Shown here: positions 59,769 through 64,000 of the stretch, one piece after another
Layout: each line of letters opens with the position of its first letter
Position numbering within the stretch: the first letter of the stretch is position 1
Assembly: GCF_000745835.1 (NCBI RefSeq)
Contig: NZ_JQKB01000024.1
Coordinates: 1 to 64,000 of the forward strand
Source: Belnapia moabensis DSM 16746
GTDB taxonomy: Bacteria; Pseudomonadota; Alphaproteobacteria; Acetobacterales; Acetobacteraceae
Direction of reading: 5' to 3'
Length of the DNA stretch: 64,000 bases
Program-made: the position numbers and the translations under genes
The notes under the pieces: model-generated
Seen by the model: the letters and a program-made list of their open reading frames with translations, nothing else
The model's database searches: none
What the model was told of the DNA's origin: nothing

Positions 59769-60887
59769 TTAGGGTTGCATGCCACTGTTCGCCTGTGCCA
59801 ACTGAGGGACTCCTGCAGACTGACGCATCGCCTGCTGTCCCCAAATCAGCCCGATGATCTTTGCCACAGCTTCGAAATGCGCCTGCGGGATGACATCATC
59901 GATCTCGACGGTGGCGAACAAGGCGCGCGCCAGGGGCTTTTCCTCAACGATGGGCACACCCGCCGCTGTGGCTGCCTCGCGGATCCGCAGCGCCACCTGG
60001 TCGGCGCCCTTGGCCACGCAAATCGGCGCGTCATCCTCACCACGGCGATAGCGCAAGGCCACCGCGAAATGTGTTGGATTGGTGATTACCACCGTCGCCC
60101 GAGGCACCTCGGCCAACATGCGGCGCTGCGACCGCTTGCGCTGCAGCTTCCGCCGCTGCGCTTTCACATGCGGGTCGCCCTCGGTCGACCGCATCTCCTC
60201 CCGCAATTCCTGCAAGCTCATGCGATGCCGCCGACGATAGTCAAACTGCTGGAAGCTGACATCCACGACCGCGACCACGCCGGCCACCAGGGTCACCGCG
60301 AACAGAACGGCAATAATCGCCTCTGTTGCCAGGGACAGAAAGGCCGACGGGTCCACCGCCGCCAGATTGCCGCTGCTCTCATACAGGGGCAATCCCACAA
60401 CCCAGCAGGCGGCGCCCACGGCCACCGCCTTCAGCAAGGACTTGCCGAATTCAAATAGTGCCTTGAGCCCGATGATCCGCTTGGCGCCGGCCGACGGGGA
60501 TAGGTGGGAGAATTTCGGACGGATCCGCTCAGTAGCCACAACAATGGAATTTTGTGCCAAATGCGGCAGGAGGGCGCCGGCGATCATCAATCCAAAGAGC
60601 GGGACAAGCGCAATGGCCATGGCTCCAAGCACAGCGTTGCCAGCACGCTGATAGCCTTGGGCGGTGAGCTCCAGATAATCCGAGGATTGCTCCACCATGG
60701 GCGTGAGAATGTTCGTGAACTGGCTGGCGATGAGGCCGCCCGCAAGACCGACCGCAATCAGCGCCCCGGCATATACCCCGAAGGCCGATCCCTCCCGAGA
60801 CAGCGGCACGTCACCGCGTGCGCGCGCCTGTTCGAGCTTGCGGGGGGTGGCATCAAAGGTTTTTTCCTGACCAGACTCCTCCGCCAT
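59769..60887 (-). CDS. flhB: Flagellar export switch protein FlhB
   Basis: A 372-residue export-gate protein. The front EESGQEKTFDATPRKLEQAR then ARGDVPLSRE is diagnostic. Four membrane helices follow (about 35-58, 88-112, 150-172, 188-212). The autocleavage site NPTH is at 270-273 in VVITNPTHFAVALRYRRGED. The carboxy part has GVPIVEEKPLARALFATVEI then DDVIPQAHFEAVAKIIGLIW. FlhB switches export from hook to filament proteins. It follows fliR by ten bases. Confidence 0.96.
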   Translation of the reverse strand: MAEESGQEKTFDATPRKLEQARARGDVPLSREGSAFGVYAGALIAVGLAGGLIASQFTNILTPMVEQSSDYLELTAQGYQRAGNAVLGAMAIALVPLFGLMIAGALLPHLAQNSIVVATERIRPKFSHLSPSAGAKRIIGLKALFEFGKSLLKAVAVGAACWVVGLPLYESSGNLAAVDPSAFLSLATEAIIAVLFAVTLVAGVVAVVDVSFQQFDYRRRHRMSLQELREEMRSTEGDPHVKAQRRKLQRKRSQRRMLAEVPRATVVITNPTHFAVALRYRRGEDDAPICVAKGADQVALRIREAATAAGVPIVEEKPLARALFATVEIDDVIPQAHFEAVAKIIGLIWGQQAMRQSAGVPQLAQANSGMQP

Positions 60888-60897
60888 GACGCGTCCC

Positions 60898-61659
60898 TCA
60901 CCGTAGCGGCTGGAAGACTAGGGCATAGGCCCCAAGGATCTCGGTGAGGATGGTCGGCGCGGTCACACCGAGCAGCTGGAGACCGGCGAAGAGCAGGGCC
61001 GGCGCGCCAATCATAAATACCGGTACGGCTGGCATGGCACGGTTCATGCCAGCCAGTGCCAGGTTGAACAGCAGGGTCAGCAATAAAAAGGGCAGGGACA
61101 GCTGCAGCGCCAGATGAAAGGCCTGGGCGACTGTCTCCGAGATCGACCGTGCCGAGCCGGACAATCCGGGCGGCATTCCAAGCGGCAACGCCGTATAGCT
61201 GTCGGCAATGGCGCGCAGCGCAACATGATGACCGTCGACCGCAAAGAGGGCCGCCAGACATCCTGCATGCAGCGCCGCCCCGATGGTGGCCGAGCTGTCG
61301 AGGCCGATGCCCACAGTGAAGATATTAGCCACGCCGATACACTGGCCGATCACCTGACCCGCCATCTGCAATGCTGAGATGATGATCCGAGCCAACGTGC
61401 CGATCAGCATGCCGACCGCGATTTCTGACAAGAGTGCGGCCAGAACCGTCCAGCTGCCTGGCACCGGGACGGCCTGCCCGGCGAGGGGGGCCATGCACAA
61501 GGCGATGGCCATGCTGGCGAGCACCCTTAAGCGCGGCGGCATGGCACCATCGCCAAAGCCAGGCAGCAGCAAGAGTGCCGTGGACACGCGACAGAACACC
61601 AGCAACAGCCGGTAGAGCTCGGCCGACAGGGCCGTCTCCAGGAGCAGGCCGGCCGTCAT
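60898..61659 (-). CDS. fliR: Flagellar export gate protein FliR
   Basis: A 253-residue gate protein with several membrane helices. Family text includes LLLVFCRVSTALLLLPGFGD, the AMPPRLRVLASMAIALCMAP block, IGTLARIIISALQMAGQVIG QCIGVANIF and late SLPFLLLTLLFNLALAGMNR then AMPAVPVFMIGAPALLFAGL. Length and order are typical. It lies between flhA (five bases) and flhB. Confidence 0.95.
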   Translation of the reverse strand: MTAGLLLETALSAELYRLLLVFCRVSTALLLLPGFGDGAMPPRLRVLASMAIALCMAPLAGQAVPVPGSWTVLAALLSEIAVGMLIGTLARIIISALQMAGQVIGQCIGVANIFTVGIGLDSSATIGAALHAGCLAALFAVDGHHVALRAIADSYTALPLGMPPGLSGSARSISETVAQAFHLALQLSLPFLLLTLLFNLALAGMNRAMPAVPVFMIGAPALLFAGLQLLGVTAPTILTEILGAYALVFQPLR

Positions 61660-61664
61660 GCCGG

Positions 61665-63725
61665 CTAGATCTGCCCGACGGTGCGCAACCGGGTTCGCTG
61701 ATGCACCTCGGCATGCGAGATCACCGCAATGGTGGGATTAATGCGTTCGACCAGATGCCGGACGAAGGGCCGAGCCCCGGCCGAGGTCAGGATCGCGGGC
61801 CAGTCACCCCGGGCCGTCGCATCCGCAATCCGGCTCCGCATGGCGCCAATCAGCTCCTGGATCTTGGAGGGCGACATCACGAAGCTTCGGTGGTCATTCT
61901 CCTCAATGATCGCCGAGCTGACCTCGCGCTCCCAATCCGGCGAGAGCAGCAGCGCCGTGACATAGCCATCATCCTGCATTAGGCCACGGCAAATCTGCAA
62001 CGAGAGCCGTTGCCGAACATGCTCCGCCAACAAGGACACATTGCGGGTAAATCCGGCCGCCTCATGCAGCGACTCGAGCACCAATGGCAGGTTGCGGATC
62101 GACACCCGCTCCGCCAGCAGCGAGGACAGCACCTTCTGCACTGTCGCCACCGGCAAGGTGCCGGGCACTAGGTCCGCCACCAATTTCTGATGTTCCGGGG
62201 CGACAGAATCCAGCAATTTCTGGGTCGCAGAGTAACCCTGCAGCTGCGCCATATGGGCCTTCAGGGTTTCGGAGAGATGGGTTGTCAGGACCGTCTCAAC
62301 ATCCACAACGGTGAGGCCGCTGCGCATCGCCTGATCACGGTATTGCGGCTCCACCCAACGAGCGCGGATTTTGAAGGAAGGCTCCTGCGTATCCACTCCG
62401 GGGATCGTCAATTCCTGACCGCCGGGGGCAAACACCAGCAGCCGGCCCAACATCAGGGCTTCCCGCGCGACCTCGACCCCCTGAATCTGGATTGAGTACT
62501 CGCCCGAGGCTAGGCTCATATTGTCCTTGATGCGCACCGCCGGCAGGACAAAGCCGAATTCCAGGCCGAAAGCCCGGCGGAGTTTGCGGATCTTCTCCGA
62601 CAGACCGCCCTGTGGGCTGGCGGTGAGCGACACCAAGCCCATGCCCAGCTCAAGACAGACGTCGTCAACCCGGATCAGCTCGGTGATCGATTCCTCACGC
62701 TCCGGCGCATCCGGCGGCGCGGCAGCGCGGCTGTCCAGTGCCGCCTGTTCGGTCTTACGCTGAGACAGGAAACCGGCACCGGCGGCAGCCACCGATAGGG
62801 CCGCGAAAGGCAGGAACGGCAAGCCGGGCAGAATGGCAAACATCATGGCCAAGCCAGCCGCCAGGTAGAGCGGCTTCGCCTGGGCGCTGAGCTGCGCCAC
62901 CAGCGCCTTGTCCGTCGATCCGCGGACATTGCCCTTGGAGACCAGCATGCCGGCGCCGATGGAGACGACCAAACCCGGAATCTGCGACACAATACCGTCG
63001 CCCACCGACAGGGTCACATAATTGGCTGCAGCACCGGAAATCGGCATGGAGTGGCGCAGGGTGCCGACCACGATGCCGCCGAGAACGTTCACTCCTGTGA
63101 TGATAATGGAGGCAATCGCGTCGCCGCGCACAAATTTCGAGGCACCGTCCATGGCACCAAAGAAGGAGTTCTCGTCCTCCAGCTCCTTGCGGCGCCGCTT
63201 GGCCTCGATGTCGTCGATGGTTCCGGCCGCCAGGTCGGCGTCGATCGCCATCTGCTTGCCCGGCATGGCATCCAGGCTGAAGCGGGCGGCGACTTCAGCG
63301 ATACGCGTCGCGCCTTTGGTCACCACGATGAAATTGACGATGATCAGGATGGTGAAGACCACCACGCCAATGATGAAGTCACCGCCGACAACAAAGGCGG
63401 CAAAGCCATGAATGACGCTGCCGGCCGCATCGAGCCCGCGATGGCCGTCGGCCAGGATCAGGCGCGTCGTCGCCAGATTGAGCGCCAGGCGGAGCAGCGT
63501 GGCGACCAGGAGCACCGTGGGAAAGGCCGAGAAATCCAGCGGGCGCTCAATCCAGAGCGCCACCATCAGGATCAGCACCGACAGGGTGATGGAGGTGGCC
63601 AGTCCGATATCGACCAGCCAGACCGGCATGGGCAGCACCAGAACGGCGAGCAGCAGGACCAAGCCTGCCGCGAACAGCACGTCCTGATGACCGAGGCTGC
63701 GCCGGAAACGGTGTAGGAGATTCAC
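61665..63725 (-). CDS. flhA: Flagellar export gate protein FlhA
   Basis: A 686-residue protein with eight membrane helices in the first 330 residues and a large cytoplasmic ring domain. The GTG start at 63725 has GAGG upstream. Blocks include FSAFPTVLLVATLLRLALNL ATTRLIL, the FHIPEP-type KGATRIAEVAARFSLDAMPG KQMAIDADLAAG, EDENSFFGAMDGASKFVRGD AIA and RELTIPG-like GGQELTIPGVDTQEPSFKIR. The carboxy end QTRLRTVGQI completes the nonamer ring. It receives FliI and chaperone-substrate complexes. Confidence 0.97.
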   Translation of the reverse strand: MNLLHRFRRSLGHQDVLFAAGLVLLLAVLVLPMPVWLVDIGLATSITLSVLILMVALWIERPLDFSAFPTVLLVATLLRLALNLATTRLILADGHRGLDAAGSVIHGFAAFVVGGDFIIGVVVFTILIIVNFIVVTKGATRIAEVAARFSLDAMPGKQMAIDADLAAGTIDDIEAKRRRKELEDENSFFGAMDGASKFVRGDAIASIIITGVNVLGGIVVGTLRHSMPISGAAANYVTLSVGDGIVSQIPGLVVSIGAGMLVSKGNVRGSTDKALVAQLSAQAKPLYLAAGLAMMFAILPGLPFLPFAALSVAAAGAGFLSQRKTEQAALDSRAAAPPDAPEREESITELIRVDDVCLELGMGLVSLTASPQGGLSEKIRKLRRAFGLEFGFVLPAVRIKDNMSLASGEYSIQIQGVEVAREALMLGRLLVFAPGGQELTIPGVDTQEPSFKIRARWVEPQYRDQAMRSGLTVVDVETVLTTHLSETLKAHMAQLQGYSATQKLLDSVAPEHQKLVADLVPGTLPVATVQKVLSSLLAERVSIRNLPLVLESLHEAAGFTRNVSLLAEHVRQRLSLQICRGLMQDDGYVTALLLSPDWEREVSSAIIEENDHRSFVMSPSKIQELIGAMRSRIADATARGDWPAILTSAGARPFVRHLVERINPTIAVISHAEVHQRTRLRTVGQI

Positions 63726-63757
63726 ATGGGCCTCGCACTTTGGCGGGGAAACGAAAT

Positions 63758-64000
63758 CTACAGGCCCACGATCCGCTGCATGATTTCCTCAACATAGGAC
63801 CGCAGCGCAGCGAAGGCGAAGGGCAAGCTCAGCATGGTCACCACCAGGGTGACCAGGATCTTCGGCACAAAGGAAAGCGTCATCTCCTGGATCTGCGTCA
63901 GGGCCTGCAGAACGGAGATGACCAACCCGGTCACCAGCGCTGCCAACAGGGGCGCGCTTGTCATGGCGATCGTCGCGTAGAACCCGCTCCGCAGGATCTC
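63758..64000 (-). CDS. fliQ: Flagellar export gate protein FliQ (cut by window edge)
   Basis: The minus-strand frame is open beyond 64000; the last 80 codons are in view. An internal ATG at 63964 is not the start, because the twelve codons before it (EILRSGFYATIA) fit the first helix of FliQ. The text TGLVISVLQALTQIQEMTLS and FVPKILVTLVVTMLSLPF is the FliQ signature. About eight to ten residues of the front are missing. It lies 32 bases upstream of flhA. Confidence 0.95.
   Translation of the reverse strand, partial: EILRSGFYATIAMTSAPLLAALVTGLVISVLQALTQIQEMTLSFVPKILVTLVVTMLSLPFAFAALRSYVEEIMQRIVGL

Noticed and set aside
1-64000. CRISPR arrays, rRNA and tRNA genes, riboswitches
   Set aside because: I looked for regularly spaced repeats, tRNA T-loop patterns and known aptamer cores and found none that I could support by eye; an Infernal and tRNAscan run would settle this.

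Overview
The window is high-GC DNA with strong G/C third-position bias. The gene content (alphaproteobacterial flagellar genes such as a DUF6468-like gene and a MotE-like gene next to fliLM, a TctC/Bug solute-binding protein, and a MobF relaxase with a VirB-type secretion system) suggests an alphaproteobacterium, most likely a Rhodospirillales/Acetobacteraceae relative of Roseomonas. That assignment is inference; no rRNA or tRNA gene was found to fix it.

Layout. (1) 1-5743 is a left flank of insertion-sequence debris (IS66 fragment, an in-frame ISL3/IS630 chimera, a weak IS3 OrfA remnant) around two glycosyltransferase genes. (2) 5744-24884 is a conjugation module read almost entirely on the minus strand. 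Transcription runs from virB1 at the right through virB2, virB3, virB4, virB5, an entry-exclusion-like gene, virB6, virB7, virB8, virB9, virB10, virB11 and virD4 to a small coiled-coil gene and a 1524-residue MobF relaxase/helicase with a TOPRIM-like C-terminus. Left of the relaxase are a repeat-containing non-coding stretch, a short plus-strand gene, and a three-gene operon with a ParA-like ATPase whose P-loop is abnormal. No integrase, replication gene or partner parB is in view, so integrated element or plasmid cannot be decided. (3) 24948-28142 holds a TctC-type binding protein, a divergent LysR regulator that has lost its C-terminus to a frameshift, and small proteins.

(4) 28647-64000 is a large flagellar cluster. 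Minus strand, left to right: flgH, flgA, flgG, flgF, a large periplasmic helical-repeat gene and motA; then, after a plus-strand insertion of a lytic transglycosylase and four unrecognised or secreted-protein genes, flgI, an unknown gene, flgL, flgK, flgE, motB, a possible fliK-like gene, fliG, an unknown gene, fliP, fliN, fliH and fliF. The divergent plus-strand set is fliL, fliM, a DUF6468-like gene and a motE-like gene, followed by an MHYT-PAS-GGDEF-EAL protein. The minus-strand export-gate genes flhB, fliR, flhA and fliQ run off the right end. Genes for the export ATPase (fliI), proximal rod (flgB, flgC, fliE), hook cap (flgD) and flagellin are not in the window.

The most interesting non-coding signal is a repeated sequence, TATGCGAAAAA as read toward the minus-strand genes. 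It occurs upstream of motA, flgK, motB and fliF, and near fliL, and is a candidate operator or promoter element shared across the flagellar units. The least explained genes are those embedded in conserved flagellar positions without a recognisable family.
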